A DNA stretch of 64,000 nucleotides from NCBI RefSeq assembly GCF_904846175.1, contig NZ_CAJGZM010000004.1, positions 62,001-126,000 of the forward strand, in the 5' to 3' direction. Numbering within the stretch: the first letter of the stretch is position 1; each line of letters opens with the position of its first letter. Position numbers and translations under genes: made by a program. The notes beneath the pieces are model-generated. The model worked only from the letters and a program-made list of their open reading frames with translations. It searched no databases and had not been told where the DNA came from. This document shows, one piece after another, positions 49,655 to 58,750 of the stretch. The DNA comes from Psychrobacter immobilis (GTDB lineage Bacteria > Pseudomonadota > Gammaproteobacteria > Pseudomonadales > Moraxellaceae).

Positions 49655-49695
49655 AAAAAACCACCGCATGACTATATTCATGTGGTGGTTTTTTT
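49655..49695. terminator. Bidirectional terminator, dsbC-DUF2939
   Basis: ACCACCGCATGA pairs with TCATGTGGTGGT (one G-U). A and T runs flank it on both sides, serving two convergent genes. A partial copy of its left arm (AAAAAACCACC) stands 14 bases before it. Confidence 0.88.
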
Positions 49696-49741
49696 ATGCG
49701 CTTAACGATTGGCTCTAGCCAACTTATTGTGGCAATGTTTA

Positions 49742-50407
49742 TTATGGGAACGTGTATTGCGGCAAAATGATATCGACGATTTTCCAATTTATCAAACCAT
49801 CTCGCTGCATTTTGATCGTGAGCGGGTAGCCTTTAACCTGACCGCTAATGTTAAAGCAATTAATACCGCAATAGCCCAACTTTGGCTTATCGCTATCTGT
49901 TCCTTGCGCCGCTTGTTGTTCAAGTTCTGCCGCTTGTTTATCCATAATTTGCTGCATTTGATTTTTAACCACGGCATTGATATCGCCGCGCTGAATAATC
50001 AAGCTTTGAATCAAGTTCTTTAAATCGACTTGATTACTGGCGATTGCCCATGCAGCGGCAAGCTCTTTGGTCGCAGTGTTAGCTTGACCTTGGGTATTAA
50101 TCAGCTTTTCGATATTTTGTGGCGTAATCGCACCATCGACTGCTTGGATGATAAAACCGTTGGCCGCTTCGGTTAATGGCGCGCCGCCAAGTTCGGCAAC
50201 CAATGGGTATTTGGTCATGGTCACTGCAAACTGGCTGGTCAGCTGATTTTGGATACTGGGGCGCACTTGCTCATAATCAATCGCCGCTGCGATAGTCGCA
50301 CCATCTTTGGCGTCGTAGGCATTTTTAAGCTGATAGGCGCTGTAGTAAGGCGAGCCGCCATAGATTGCAATAGCAATCACTATCAATAAAACAATCAGCT
50401 TTTTCAT
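49742..50407 (-). CDS. DUF2939 protein with N-terminal membrane anchor
   Basis: A 221-aa protein with a hydrophobic start (MKKLIVLLIVIAIAIYGG) that anchors or exports it. It is followed by the family-typical SPYYSAYQLKNAYDAKDG and a helical, Gln-rich middle (QQIMDKQAAELEQQAAQ). Cysteines lie at LGYCGINCF. DUF2939 has no known function. Related genes occur across Moraxellaceae and Pseudomonas. ATG at 50407 is preceded by AAGGTAGCAATTTTT, which supports this start. Confidence 0.82.
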   Translation of the reverse strand: MKKLIVLLIVIAIAIYGGSPYYSAYQLKNAYDAKDGATIAAAIDYEQVRPSIQNQLTSQFAVTMTKYPLVAELGGAPLTEAANGFIIQAVDGAITPQNIEKLINTQGQANTATKELAAAWAIASNQVDLKNLIQSLIIQRGDINAVVKNQMQQIMDKQAAELEQQAAQGTDSDKPKLGYCGINCFNISGQVKGYPLTIKMQRDGLINWKIVDIILPQYTFP

Positions 50408-50835
50408 AAAAATTGCTACCTTATTGCAAACCTAGTGGCTAAAAATCTCAAAAATAGGATTTGAAACCCCATCAATATGGCGCTAAATACTAGCATGGTC
50501 AGCCTTTATAAAGGTATAAAAACCTTTATTGAATTCTTAATAAAACCTTTTTTAAGTGCTTAAACGTCATATGTGAGAATTTTGACTGCCAAGCGCTTGA
50601 TAAATCATATTGCCATCTCCATAAATAGCGCAAACTTTTAATAATTGATTTGGCTAAGCAGCATCCCGCCGTACTCGCTTGTAAGATTCATAAATCATCC
50701 TTTTTGCCTGCGCCTATTTTGCTGTGTTTCATGTGAAACCTTTTGATGCGAATATAAGCAGGATTATAAGTAAGATGATTGACTCGGGTTGATGAATCGA
50801 CCGACCGGTGGACTGTGAAGACGATAGGAGAGCCC
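50408..50835. other. 428-bp gap before dnaJ
   Basis: A divergent region between the DUF2939 gene and dnaJ. It contains a parS-like site at 50726-50739. I could not recognise a heat-shock (sigma-32) promoter by eye. No gene seen. Confidence 0.5.
50726..50739. other. parS-like site 10
   Basis: GTTTCATGTGAAAC, intergenic, 97 bases before the dnaJ start. Confidence 0.8.
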
Positions 50836-51969
50836 ATGAGTAAGCGCGATTTTTATGAGATATTAGGTGTCAGTAAGACTGTAGATACCAAAGAAATCAA
50901 GCGAGCTTACCGCAAGCTTGCTATGAAATACCATCCGGATCGTAACTCTGATGACCCTGATGCCGAAGAGAAGTTCAAAGAAGCGTCGATGGCTTATGAG
51001 GTATTGAGTAACGAAGAAAAACGCTCAGCTTATGATCGTATGGGTCATGCTGCCTTTGAGAACGGCATGGGCGGTGGCGGTTTCGGCGGCGGTGGTGGTA
51101 ATTTCCAAGATATATTTGGCGATATTTTCGGCAACTTTGGCGATATATTTGGTCAGTCGCGTGGGGGCGGCGGTGGACGTTCGCGCCGTGGCTCAGATTT
51201 GCGTTATGTGATTGAGCTGACCCTAGAAGAAGCGGTGCGCGGCTGTAAAAAAGAAATCAGCTTTACCGCTCCTGCGCCTTGCGATACCTGTGATGGTAAA
51301 GGCGCAAAAAATGCTTCTGATATCGTGACTTGTCAGATGTGCCATGGTCAGGGACAAGTGCGTATGCAGCAAGGCTTTTTTGCCGTGCAGCAAGCGTGTC
51401 CACAGTGCGGCGGCTCTGGTAAACAGATTAAAAACCCTTGTCCTGATTGTCATGGTAATGGCGTCAAAGACAAATCACGCACGCTTGAAGTATCTATTCC
51501 AGCAGGCGTCGATGATGGTGACCGCGTACGCCTTGCAGGTGAAGGCGAAGCGGGTGGTGCTGGCGTACAAAACGGCGATTTATACGTCGAAGTACGCGTA
51601 AAACCGCACGATGTCTTTACTCGTCAAGGTGCCGACCTTTATATGGATGTACCAGTGAGCATTACTGATGCGGCCCTCGGTAAAGAAGTTGAAATCCCAA
51701 CCTTAGATGGCAAAGTCAAAATCAAGGTTGCCGAAGGTACGCAAAGTGGTAAGCTTTTACGTGTACGCGGTAAAGGTGTGACGCCAGTACGCACCACGAT
51801 GAAAGGTGATTTAATTTGCCGTGTGGTCATCGAGACGCCAGTAAACTTAACGCGCGAGCAAAAAGACTTGTTACGTCAATTCCAAGACACACTTGATGGC
51901 GACAGCAAACATCAGCAGTCACCCCATAAAAAGTCATTCTTTAAAAAGATTGGCGACTTGTTTGATTAA
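50836..51969 (+). CDS. dnaJ: Chaperone DnaJ
   Basis: The co-chaperone that delivers substrates to DnaK and stimulates its ATPase. The ATG at 50836 (377 aa) follows GATAGGAGAGCCC and begins [12 protein letters not shown]. The open frame from 50779 is not used. Domains: J domain with HPD (YHPDRN, about 31-36), a Gly/Phe-rich segment (about 75-110), four CxxCxGxG zinc repeats ([32 protein letters not shown]) and a C-terminal substrate domain. Unlike many bacteria, dnaK and grpE are not adjacent. dapB follows. Confidence 0.97.
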   Translation: MSKRDFYEILGVSKTVDTKEIKRAYRKLAMKYHPDRNSDDPDAEEKFKEASMAYEVLSNEEKRSAYDRMGHAAFENGMGGGGFGGGGGNFQDIFGDIFGNFGDIFGQSRGGGGGRSRRGSDLRYVIELTLEEAVRGCKKEISFTAPAPCDTCDGKGAKNASDIVTCQMCHGQGQVRMQQGFFAVQQACPQCGGSGKQIKNPCPDCHGNGVKDKSRTLEVSIPAGVDDGDRVRLAGEGEAGGAGVQNGDLYVEVRVKPHDVFTRQGADLYMDVPVSITDAALGKEVEIPTLDGKVKIKVAEGTQSGKLLRVRGKGVTPVRTTMKGDLICRVVIETPVNLTREQKDLLRQFQDTLDGDSKHQQSPHKKSFFKKIGDLFD

Positions 51970-52044
51970 CGCTGTTTATGGCTGAATCGCTATATCTAAA
52001 GCAAATAGCTAAAATAAGCCGCTCAAATAAGTAGTTATGCTAAC

Positions 52045-52078
52045 CCAGAGGTTTCATGTGAAACCTCTGGATTTTTTA
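52045..52078 (+). terminator. Terminator containing parS-like site 11 (dnaJ-dapB)
   Basis: A perfect 26-bp palindrome (52045-52070) whose centre is GTTTCATGTGAAAC (52051-52064; inner T/G mismatch at the two middle steps aside) with CCAGAG / CTCTGG outer arms, followed by ATTTTTTATT. The hairpin is strong enough to stop transcription after dnaJ, and the centre is a parS-like sequence. One DNA element may thus do two jobs. Confidence 0.75.
52051..52064. other. parS-like site 11 (within the terminator)
   Basis: GTTTCATGTGAAAC forming the core of the dnaJ terminator stem. Confidence 0.75.
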
Positions 52079-52180
52079 TTGAGCGTATAAAAAGCCACTC
52101 GTGCAGTGATATTTGCTAAACTTATGATAAATATTATGCAAAAACTCTCTTATTAAAAATAAAGTATTTAGGATAAAGAT

Positions 52181-53011
52181 ATGAGTCAGCAAGAAAATAA
52201 AAAAACCATTAATGTTGGTGTTATCGGTGCCGGTGGGCGTATGGGGCGTATGCTTATCGAAGCCGTACAGGACAACCCGCAAACAACGCTGAACGCCGCG
52301 ATTGAACGTCAAGGTTCAAGCCTTGTTGGTGCCGATGCTGGCGAAGTCGCAGCGATTGGTCGTTTAGATGTGCAGATTGTAGATGATTTAAAAGCAGTCA
52401 TTAATGACATCGATGTGCTGATTGATTTTAGCTTACCTGATGCCACTGAACAAAATATGCAAATCTGCGCAGCAAATAATGTTGCGATGGTGATTGGTAC
52501 TACAGGCTTTAATGAGCAGCAAGAGCAAGTGTTAAAAGAAGCAAGTAAGCAAATCGCTATCGTCTATGCAGGTAATTATTCAACAGGCGTTAATCTATCA
52601 TTAAAATTACTAGCGATGGCAGCAAAAGCCTTTGGTACCGATGCCGATGTAGAAGTCATCGAAGCCCATCATAAGCATAAAATTGATGCGCCATCGGGCA
52701 CGGCTTATATGATGGCAGAAGCGGTCGCAGAAGCGCGCGGACAGAACCTAAAAGACGTTGCCGTTTATGGCCGCGAAGGGCAAACTGGCGCACGTGAAGT
52801 CGGCAGTATTGGTATTCATGCGATACGTGGTGGCGAAATCATTGGTGATCATACGGTGATGTTTATTGCAGATGGTGAAGTGGTTGAAATTACCCATCGT
52901 GCCCGTGCGCGCATGACTTTTGCAACTGGTGCAGTGCGTGCGGCAACTTGGGTTATTAAGCAAGAGGTTGGGCAATATAATATGCAGGATGTTTTAGGCT
53001 TAAATGACTAA
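52181..53011 (+). CDS. dapB: 4-hydroxy-tetrahydrodipicolinate reductase
   Basis: It makes tetrahydrodipicolinate for lysine and meso-diaminopimelate, and therefore for the cell wall. The 276-aa protein has the nucleotide site GVIGAGGRMGR (about 13-23) and the active-site block EAHHKHKIDAPSGTA (about 163-177). The ATG at 52181 follows AGGATAAAGAT. It follows dnaJ, the common dnaJ-dapB neighbourhood of gamma-proteobacteria, but carries its own terminator-separated promoter region. mpl, a muropeptide-recycling ligase using DAP peptides, is 5 kb away. Confidence 0.97.
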   Translation: MSQQENKKTINVGVIGAGGRMGRMLIEAVQDNPQTTLNAAIERQGSSLVGADAGEVAAIGRLDVQIVDDLKAVINDIDVLIDFSLPDATEQNMQICAANNVAMVIGTTGFNEQQEQVLKEASKQIAIVYAGNYSTGVNLSLKLLAMAAKAFGTDADVEVIEAHHKHKIDAPSGTAYMMAEAVAEARGQNLKDVAVYGREGQTGAREVGSIGIHAIRGGEIIGDHTVMFIADGEVVEITHRARARMTFATGAVRAATWVIKQEVGQYNMQDVLGLND

Positions 53012-53099
53012 AGCTTAAAGGATTAAGGTTTTTTGCTTATGGTTTGGTAGCTGCTGAGTATGGCTCTTGATAGCGTTTACTTATTGCTAGAGGTCAGTT

Positions 53100-54035
53100 A
53101 TGAATAAGTTTAGTGAAAATATAATAGCGAGTTTTGGTCGCACGGTGGCTATACTTAATACTATTAAAAATATAAAAATTGCCAGAAGCATAAGTTATGC
53201 GCGTCCGATAGCATTTACTTTAAGTTTAACTATATTGCCAATAGTCGTACAAGCAGCTACTTATCAAACCTATGTGATTCATACTTATGGGGGTGAGAGC
53301 TTATTACCAGCGGTTCGTCAGCAGTTAAGTGCCAGTCGCGACGGCGGCACAGTATCGATTTATCAAGATAAGCTCGTGTTGCATACCACTGCCGCTAATT
53401 ATCAAACCGTACAACAATTACTCAGTCAGATTGATGGTCAACCTCAGGCGTTGACCGTTGCTGTGCGTGTCGGTAATAGTAGTCAATCCCAAGGTAATAT
53501 TCAGCAAGGTCAGGTTATTATTAGCAATCGGGGTATTCAAGGTGTAGTGATGATTAACCAGCTTAATAGCCAGCAGCAAGGTAATAATCTATATCAAGTG
53601 CAAACCCTGTCTGGTAGCGCGGCAAGTATCAGCACCGGCACGCTTTATTCATTAAACCAAACCTATATTGCTAATAGTTATCCGACCTATAATCGGCCGT
53701 CTGGACAAATTATTATTCAGCAGCAAGTATTATTACCAACGACGCAAGGGATTGCTGTAACGCCAAAGTTATTGCCAAACGGGCAGGTCGAAGTACGACT
53801 CACCCAAGTAGAAGAGCAGCTCGTGCGCGCTAATCCTTCTCATAATCGCTATAGCTATACTAATAACAGTAGCGTGCAAGACCAAAGACTGAATAGCACC
53901 ATTGTCGTGCCACGCGGACAGTGGGTCAATATTGGACAAATCTCTCAAAACAACCAAAGCCAAAGCTCAGGTTATGGCAGTAATCAAATGGTCAATAGCA
54001 GCAATAGCGTACCGATTTCATTATTGGTACAGTAG
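53100..54035 (+). CDS. Small secretin-like periplasmic protein
   Basis: A 311-aa protein without a named family that I can confirm. After a long basic N-region it has a signal peptide core (AFTLSLTILPIVVQA, cleavage near residue 53). Then comes a domain like secretin N-domains/NolW (IHTYGGESLLPAVRQQL; LVLHTTAANYQTVQQLLSQID, about 60-120), then beta-rich Gln/Ser sequence. A secretin-like piece follows (TQGIAVTPKLLPNGQVEVRLTQ, about 219-240) and a Gln/Ser/Asn-rich end. It is far too short for a full outer-membrane secretin. The pilus or secretion role is only inferred. Confidence 0.7.
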   Translation: MNKFSENIIASFGRTVAILNTIKNIKIARSISYARPIAFTLSLTILPIVVQAATYQTYVIHTYGGESLLPAVRQQLSASRDGGTVSIYQDKLVLHTTAANYQTVQQLLSQIDGQPQALTVAVRVGNSSQSQGNIQQGQVIISNRGIQGVVMINQLNSQQQGNNLYQVQTLSGSAASISTGTLYSLNQTYIANSYPTYNRPSGQIIIQQQVLLPTTQGIAVTPKLLPNGQVEVRLTQVEEQLVRANPSHNRYSYTNNSSVQDQRLNSTIVVPRGQWVNIGQISQNNQSQSSGYGSNQMVNSSNSVPISLLVQ

Positions 54036-54081
54036 CTAGCATTTATTAACGCCACCTCACTGAACATATTAAAATAGACAC

Positions 54082-54120
54082 AAAAAAACGCGGCACTGTT
54101 TATCACAGTACCGCGCTTTT
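54082..54120. terminator. Bidirectional terminator after the secretin-like gene
   Basis: A stem of CGCGGCACTGT with ACAGTACCGCG, flanked by an A run and a T run, between two convergent genes. Confidence 0.85.
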
Positions 54121-54144
54121 CTATTGATATTGATTGCTCAAAAA

Positions 54145-55326
54145 TTAATCAATATAAATGACTTCTAACGGCGGGAAGCCATTGAACTCAATAGACGAAT
54201 ACGAGTTGGTATAAGCGCCCGTGGTGAGCCAAAATATTTTATCGCCAATTTCTAGCTCTTCTGGCAACTGATAACCCGCTTCTTCATACATGATATCGGT
54301 TGAATCACAAGTTGGCCCTGCCAATACGACCGTGCCTTCGCTTGTCGACGTTTCCATTTTAGGCGTATAAACAGGATATTTGATGGCTTCACCCAGGGTC
54401 TCGATTAGGCCTTGGAATAAGCCTACATCGGTATAGACCCAGCGCGTCAAATCCGTATCTGATTTACGCGAAATAAGTACCACATCGCTGACCAATACAC
54501 CGGAGCCACCAACCAATGAACGACCTGGCTCAAGAATAATCTCCGGCATCTCATCTTCATTATAGTCATCGGTCAGATAACGGGTAATCTCTTCAGCATA
54601 GACTTTGATCGGATTGACTTCGCTGATATAGTTCGCCGGAAAGCCGCCGCCCAAATTAATCATTTGCAGCTTAATATCTTCTTCGTTCTTCATCCAGTCA
54701 AACATGTATTTGACCTTGGCGAGCGCGTCATCCCAAGCAGCTACGTCTTTTTGCTGGCTACCGACGTGGAACGAGATACCATAAGGTACTAAGCCCAATT
54801 CGCGCGCTTGAATCAACAAGTCAATCGCCATATTTGGATGGCAACCAAATTTGCGTGATAGCGGCCATTCGGCAGTTTCAGAGCCTTGTACTAAGATACG
54901 CACAAATATTCTTGAACCAGGCGCGTACTTGGCGATATTTTTTAAATCTGCTTCTGAGTCGGTGGCATATAAATCAATCCCTTTTTCAAAGGCATATTTG
55001 ACATGCTGCGCTTTTTTAATGGTATTGCCATAAGAAATACGCGATGGCTCAACGCCGCAATCAAGCACACGATCCAGCTCATAGATTGAGGCGCAGTCAA
55101 AGTTTGAACCAAGCTCAGCAAGCAAGTTAATCACTTCAACCGCTGGGCTGGCCTTCATTGCATAATGGATTTTTGCCTTCGGGAAAAAACCGACCATTTC
55201 CGCATATTTAGTTTTAATACGGCTCAGGTCGACGACCAAAAACGGGGTTTCGCGACCTTCGGCAGCTTTGGTGAATTTCTGCCAGCCGGCAGGGTCAAAA
55301 TATTGGTCAATTTTGATCATGGTCAT
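54145..55326 (-). CDS. Ornithine/lysine/diaminopimelate-type PLP decarboxylase (fold III)
   Basis: A 393-aa fold-type III PLP decarboxylase most like ornithine/lysine decarboxylases that make putrescine or cadaverine. The PLP lysine is in HYAMKASPAVEV (about 55-66). Substrate and PLP residues are in FHVGSQ, LGGGFP (glycine loop), EPGRSLVG and the PTCDSTD motif of eukaryote-like ODC (about 345). The length fits ODC rather than the longer biosynthetic SpeA/SpeC. The exact amino acid cannot be told from sequence by eye. No polyamine genes are next to it. The usual DAP decarboxylase lysA is a less likely alternative. Confidence 0.88.
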   Translation of the reverse strand: MTMIKIDQYFDPAGWQKFTKAAEGRETPFLVVDLSRIKTKYAEMVGFFPKAKIHYAMKASPAVEVINLLAELGSNFDCASIYELDRVLDCGVEPSRISYGNTIKKAQHVKYAFEKGIDLYATDSEADLKNIAKYAPGSRIFVRILVQGSETAEWPLSRKFGCHPNMAIDLLIQARELGLVPYGISFHVGSQQKDVAAWDDALAKVKYMFDWMKNEEDIKLQMINLGGGFPANYISEVNPIKVYAEEITRYLTDDYNEDEMPEIILEPGRSLVGGSGVLVSDVVLISRKSDTDLTRWVYTDVGLFQGLIETLGEAIKYPVYTPKMETSTSEGTVVLAGPTCDSTDIMYEEAGYQLPEELEIGDKIFWLTTGAYTNSYSSIEFNGFPPLEVIYID

Positions 55327-55547
55327 GGTAGGAAACCTTTAATGAAGACACTAGATGTCAGAGAATAAAAATGTTGGAGATTATAAAGCCAATACCATCG
55401 TCATATACTATCGTCGTTATAAAACCATCATCGTACTTATTGCCGCGGCTAAAATTAAGCGGCAAGTATAAATTCTTAACGAACGATATTTCTTACTAAT
55501 AATTAAATGACGAAAAATACGGCTTAAAAAATAAATGAATGAATCAA

Positions 55548-56102
55548 TTAAGAGTGGGTAGTTTGCGGCTGTTTATCGTGTATCTCTTCGCCTTGCTTCT
55601 CACGTATTTTAAGGACTTTACGTACTTTATCACGTGCACGCGTTTGCTTGAGACGCGATAAATAATCAACGAAAATGACGCCGTTTAAATGATCCATTTC
55701 ATGTTGGATACAAACAGCAAGTAAACCTTCTACTTCTTCATCAATCTTGTTGCCATTCTCGTCCAAGGCTTCGATACGCACTTTACTTGGACGCTCAACC
55801 TTATCATAGACTTCAGGTACCGATAAACAACCCTCTTCGTACGGCTGCTTTTCTTCTACCAACGGCGTGACCTTAGGATTAATAAAAACCCTTGGGCTAT
55901 CTTTATCTTCCGATAAATCCATGACGATAAGCTGGATATGGCGATCAACTTGGCTCGCTGCTAACCCAATACCTTGGGCATCATACATGGTCTCAATCAT
56001 ATCGGCGATTAAGGTTTTGATTTCAGCCGTGACTTCCTTGACAGGCTTAGCAATCGTGCGTAAGCGCGGGTCAGGATAGCTTAAAATAGGGAGTAACGCC
56101 AT
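55548..56102 (-). CDS. def: Peptide deformylase
   Basis: It removes the N-formyl group from new proteins. The three metal/active motifs are present: GIGLAASQ (about 42-49), EGCLSVP (about 89-95) and HEMDHLNG (about 132-139). I chose the ATG at 56102 (184 aa, [15 protein letters not shown]) because GAGGTGAGCCTT precedes it. The frame extends three codons further. The tail is basic and polar. The usual partner fmt is not downstream here. Confidence 0.96.
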   Translation of the reverse strand: MALLPILSYPDPRLRTIAKPVKEVTAEIKTLIADMIETMYDAQGIGLAASQVDRHIQLIVMDLSEDKDSPRVFINPKVTPLVEEKQPYEEGCLSVPEVYDKVERPSKVRIEALDENGNKIDEEVEGLLAVCIQHEMDHLNGVIFVDYLSRLKQTRARDKVRKVLKIREKQGEEIHDKQPQTTHS

Positions 56103-56257
56103 AAGGCTCACCTCAATGATAAAGATAAAATAGGTCTGATATTATAAGATAAATGGGGACAAAAGTAATGCTTATCAATACATGAGGTTCTTTATCCTTA
56201 TTTAATAACATAAGCAAGACTTATGATTAATAATTAAGACAGAAAAATGGCATCAAT

Positions 56258-56289
56258 AAAAAAAGCCTTGCATTGAGCAAGACCTTTTT
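56258..56289 (-). terminator. Terminator after the GlsB gene
   Basis: GCAAG and CTTGC arms around a short loop, with a run of T on the minus strand. One bulged base. Confidence 0.7.
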
Positions 56290-56333
56290 ATATTTCTTTA
56301 ATTAGATTAAACGCTATGAGTGGTATGCATCAA

Positions 56334-56588
56334 TTATATACGGCGTTTACTCATAATCATCTCATAGATAAATAGTAAGATAATTGCACCGATTACTGAG
56401 AATATTAGACCAGTAAAGCCGCCATCAGCATTGATACCGATTAAGCCTGCGACAAAACCACCTAGCATCGCACCAACGATACCCAAAACGATGGTCATAA
56501 TCCAACCCATAGGGTCGTTACCCGGCTTAATAGCACGAGCCAATAAACCTGCGACCAAACCTACGATAATCATCCAAATAAAGCTCAT
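56334..56588 (-). CDS. GlsB/YeaQ/YmgE-family membrane protein
   Basis: An 84-aa membrane protein (Transgly_assoc family) with three hydrophobic segments (about 3-17, 28-50, 57-77). It has the family start MSFIWMIIVGLVAGLLARAI and the conserved KPGNDPMGWIMTIVLGIVGA (about 21-40). In other bacteria relatives take part in stress responses or sit beside Asp23-type proteins. The precise role here is unknown. TAGGAGAATAACA precedes the ATG at 56588. Confidence 0.9.
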   Translation of the reverse strand: MSFIWMIIVGLVAGLLARAIKPGNDPMGWIMTIVLGIVGAMLGGFVAGLIGINADGGFTGLIFSVIGAIILLFIYEMIMSKRRI

Positions 56589-56876
56589 TGTTATTCTCCT
56601 AATAGGGTTTAATTTATACTGTTATTTATAATATGTTACTTATTTTGATGAATTCATTGTAATCATTCCTTACTTAAAAAAGTAAGGACGAAATGTTATC
56701 TGTGTACGGGCTGTGTGAGGAAAAAGCCATATTTGCTATCAAGCAGAGGAGATAGGTAAACGGTAGGTTACAAAGGTAGTAAAGTCGCTAACGCCATGGC
56801 TAATTGAGAAGATAAAATTTGAAAATTTAAGAAAAGTAATTTAGCGCATAAAAATAACGGCTGATTTGGATATGCG

Positions 56877-56932
56877 TTTGACTGTTAGCTTGGCTGTAGG
56901 TTTGACTGTTAGCTTGGCTATAAATTTGACTG
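56877..56932. repeat. 24-bp tandem repeat, 2.3 copies
   Basis: Units TTTGACTGTTAGCTTGGCTR at 56877-56900 and 56901-56924, with the start of a third at 56925. The two full units differ at few bases. Confidence 0.85.
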
Positions 56933-56947
56933 AGAAAAAACGCCCAT

Positions 56948-56983
56948 AAAAAAGCGTGGTTCGTTTAACGGAACCACGCTTTT
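56948..56983 (-). terminator. Terminator after mpl
   Basis: A stem AAAAGCGTGGTTC with GAACCACGCTTTT around a short loop. On the minus strand a T run follows. Confidence 0.88.
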
Positions 56984-57025
56984 AAGATAGAAATACTTCA
57001 ATGTTTTTAGTTTTTTAGCAGCATT

Positions 57026-58525
57026 TTATTGGTTACGCAGCGCAGTTAATAGACGCTGATGAATCCCTTCAAAGCCGCCATTCGACATAATGACAATAGC
57101 ATCGCCAGATTTGGCATAGGTAATAATATGTTCAATAATCGCCTCGGTACTAGAGAGTACCTGCTGACTTGCGATATTCGGGTTTTTAGCCTTGGCATTA
57201 TCGATGACGTCCTTTAGACCCCATTCAAGTCCTGTTGGCTCATACCATAAAGTATGGTCGGCAAGGGCAGCGGACTCAGCCAAGCTGTCTTGATGAATAC
57301 CCATTTTCATGGTGTTGCTGCGCGGCTCGATAATCGCCCAAATGCGTCTGTTCGCCAGTTTCTTTTTGGCACCATCTAAGGTGGTGGTAATGGCGGTCGG
57401 GTGATGGGCGAAATCATCAAATACCAAGATGTTATTTACATCGCCAATCAGCTCCATACGGCGTTTGATACCAGCAAAGGCTGATAATGCCGCGCAGGCA
57501 GTTTTGACATCGACACCAACATTATAAGCAGCCGCGACCGCAACCAAAGCATTATTGACGTTATGAATGCCACTCATTGACCAATCGACGACGCCTGTTG
57601 CTTCTTTATCAGCAGTATCCGCGACAAAACTGACATTAAATTGACCGCCATCGGCGCTGATAAGCTCAGCCTGCCAGTCGCTACTGTTTTTTAACGTTTT
57701 GTCTTCTATATCGGTATTATCTGCCAACGAATCTAGAACAGCAGTTCGCCAAATCGGTGTCCAAACGCCTTTTGCCAAGGTATCTTCTAAACTAATGGTC
57801 GCCGCTGGCATGATGATTTTACCGGTGCTTGGAATCATGCGTACCATATGATGAAACTGGGTTTGGATAGCGTTTAGGTCAGCGAAGATATCGGCATGGT
57901 CAAATTCGAGGTTATTTAAAATTGCAGTACGCGGACGATAGTGAACGAACTTTGAACGCTTATCAAAAAATGCCGAATCGTATTCATCAGCCTCAATAAC
58001 GAAGTAACCTGCTTTTTCTACATCGCCATCAACGGTTTTTTCAGCACCCAAGTAGCTGCTATGCGCAAAGACTTGCTGTAAGTGCGCATCAGTAGTATCG
58101 ACCAATGGCACACCGCCAATCAAAAACCCCGTATCAATACCGGCATAATGCAGTATCCAAGAAAGCATGGTTGTCGTGGTGGTTTTACCATGCGTACCAG
58201 CCACAGCGATGACATGGCGAGATTGCAGCACTTGTTCAGATAAAAATTGTGGCCCTGAGGTATAGCGCAGACCGCTATCAAGCATATATTCAATGACATC
58301 CATGCCACGTTTCATCGCATTACCAACCACCACCAAATCAGGCGTCGGCTGCAAATGTTCTACCAAATAACCTTCGGCAATCGTCACGCCCGCATTTTCA
58401 AGTTGGGTCGACATCGGTGGATAGACATTGGCGTCCGAGCCTGTAACCGTATGCCCAAGCGCGCGCGCGAGTAACGCCAGCGAGCCCATAAAAGTACCAC
58501 AAATACCAAGAATATGAATATGCAT
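57026..58525 (-). CDS. mpl: UDP-MurNAc:L-Ala-gamma-D-Glu-meso-DAP ligase
   Basis: It recycles murein tripeptide by joining it to UDP-MurNAc. The ATG at 58525 (499 aa) begins MHIHILGICGTFMG, and GGAACGTCT precedes it. The open frame to 58579 is too long. It has the dinucleotide-like HIHILGICGTFMGSLALLA (about 2-20), the ATP loop VAGTHGKTTTTTML (about 111-124) and the Mur-ligase segments DEYDSAFFDKR and DDFAHHPTAI. It differs from MurC by this length and by the FGKI-like C-terminal region. It supports a DAP-type cell wall together with dapB. Confidence 0.94.
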   Translation of the reverse strand: MHIHILGICGTFMGSLALLARALGHTVTGSDANVYPPMSTQLENAGVTIAEGYLVEHLQPTPDLVVVGNAMKRGMDVIEYMLDSGLRYTSGPQFLSEQVLQSRHVIAVAGTHGKTTTTTMLSWILHYAGIDTGFLIGGVPLVDTTDAHLQQVFAHSSYLGAEKTVDGDVEKAGYFVIEADEYDSAFFDKRSKFVHYRPRTAILNNLEFDHADIFADLNAIQTQFHHMVRMIPSTGKIIMPAATISLEDTLAKGVWTPIWRTAVLDSLADNTDIEDKTLKNSSDWQAELISADGGQFNVSFVADTADKEATGVVDWSMSGIHNVNNALVAVAAAYNVGVDVKTACAALSAFAGIKRRMELIGDVNNILVFDDFAHHPTAITTTLDGAKKKLANRRIWAIIEPRSNTMKMGIHQDSLAESAALADHTLWYEPTGLEWGLKDVIDNAKAKNPNIASQQVLSSTEAIIEHIITYAKSGDAIVIMSNGGFEGIHQRLLTALRNQ

Positions 58526-58647
58526 AGACGTTCCGTACACGCTTGAAAAAGGGAATTGAGCTTGAATGTCAGGCAACACATATTAGTGCAGCAGAAAGCT
58601 CAATAGACAAAGGCTCATTGTAAAGTAAACACCATAAGATGACCAAT

Positions 58648-58672
58648 AAAAAACGCCCAGTAAGTAGGCGTT
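58648..58672 (-). terminator. Terminator after the NlpE-like gene
   Basis: AACGCC and GGCGTT arms, with TTTTTT following on the minus strand. Confidence 0.7.
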
Positions 58673-58686
58673 ATGTAGAAACTCGA

Positions 58687-58725
58687 TTTAGATGATTGGT
58701 TTAGATGATTGGTTTAGATGATTTG
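58687..58725. repeat. 13-bp tandem repeat, 3 copies
   Basis: TTTAGATGATTGG at 58687-58699 and 58700-58712. A third near-copy (TTTAGATGATTTG) runs at 58713-58725, just beyond the 3' end of the NlpE-like gene. Confidence 0.88.
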
Positions 58726-58750
58726 CGCAAAATCCTGTTTACCTGTCTGC

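Larger units (their letters stand above)
56589..57025. other. 437-bp gap with short tandem repeats and a terminator
   Basis: No gene visible. A 24-bp tandem repeat (56877-56932) is followed by the mpl terminator (56948-56983). The first 280 bases are AT-rich and would hold the promoter for the GlsB-like gene. Confidence 0.5.
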
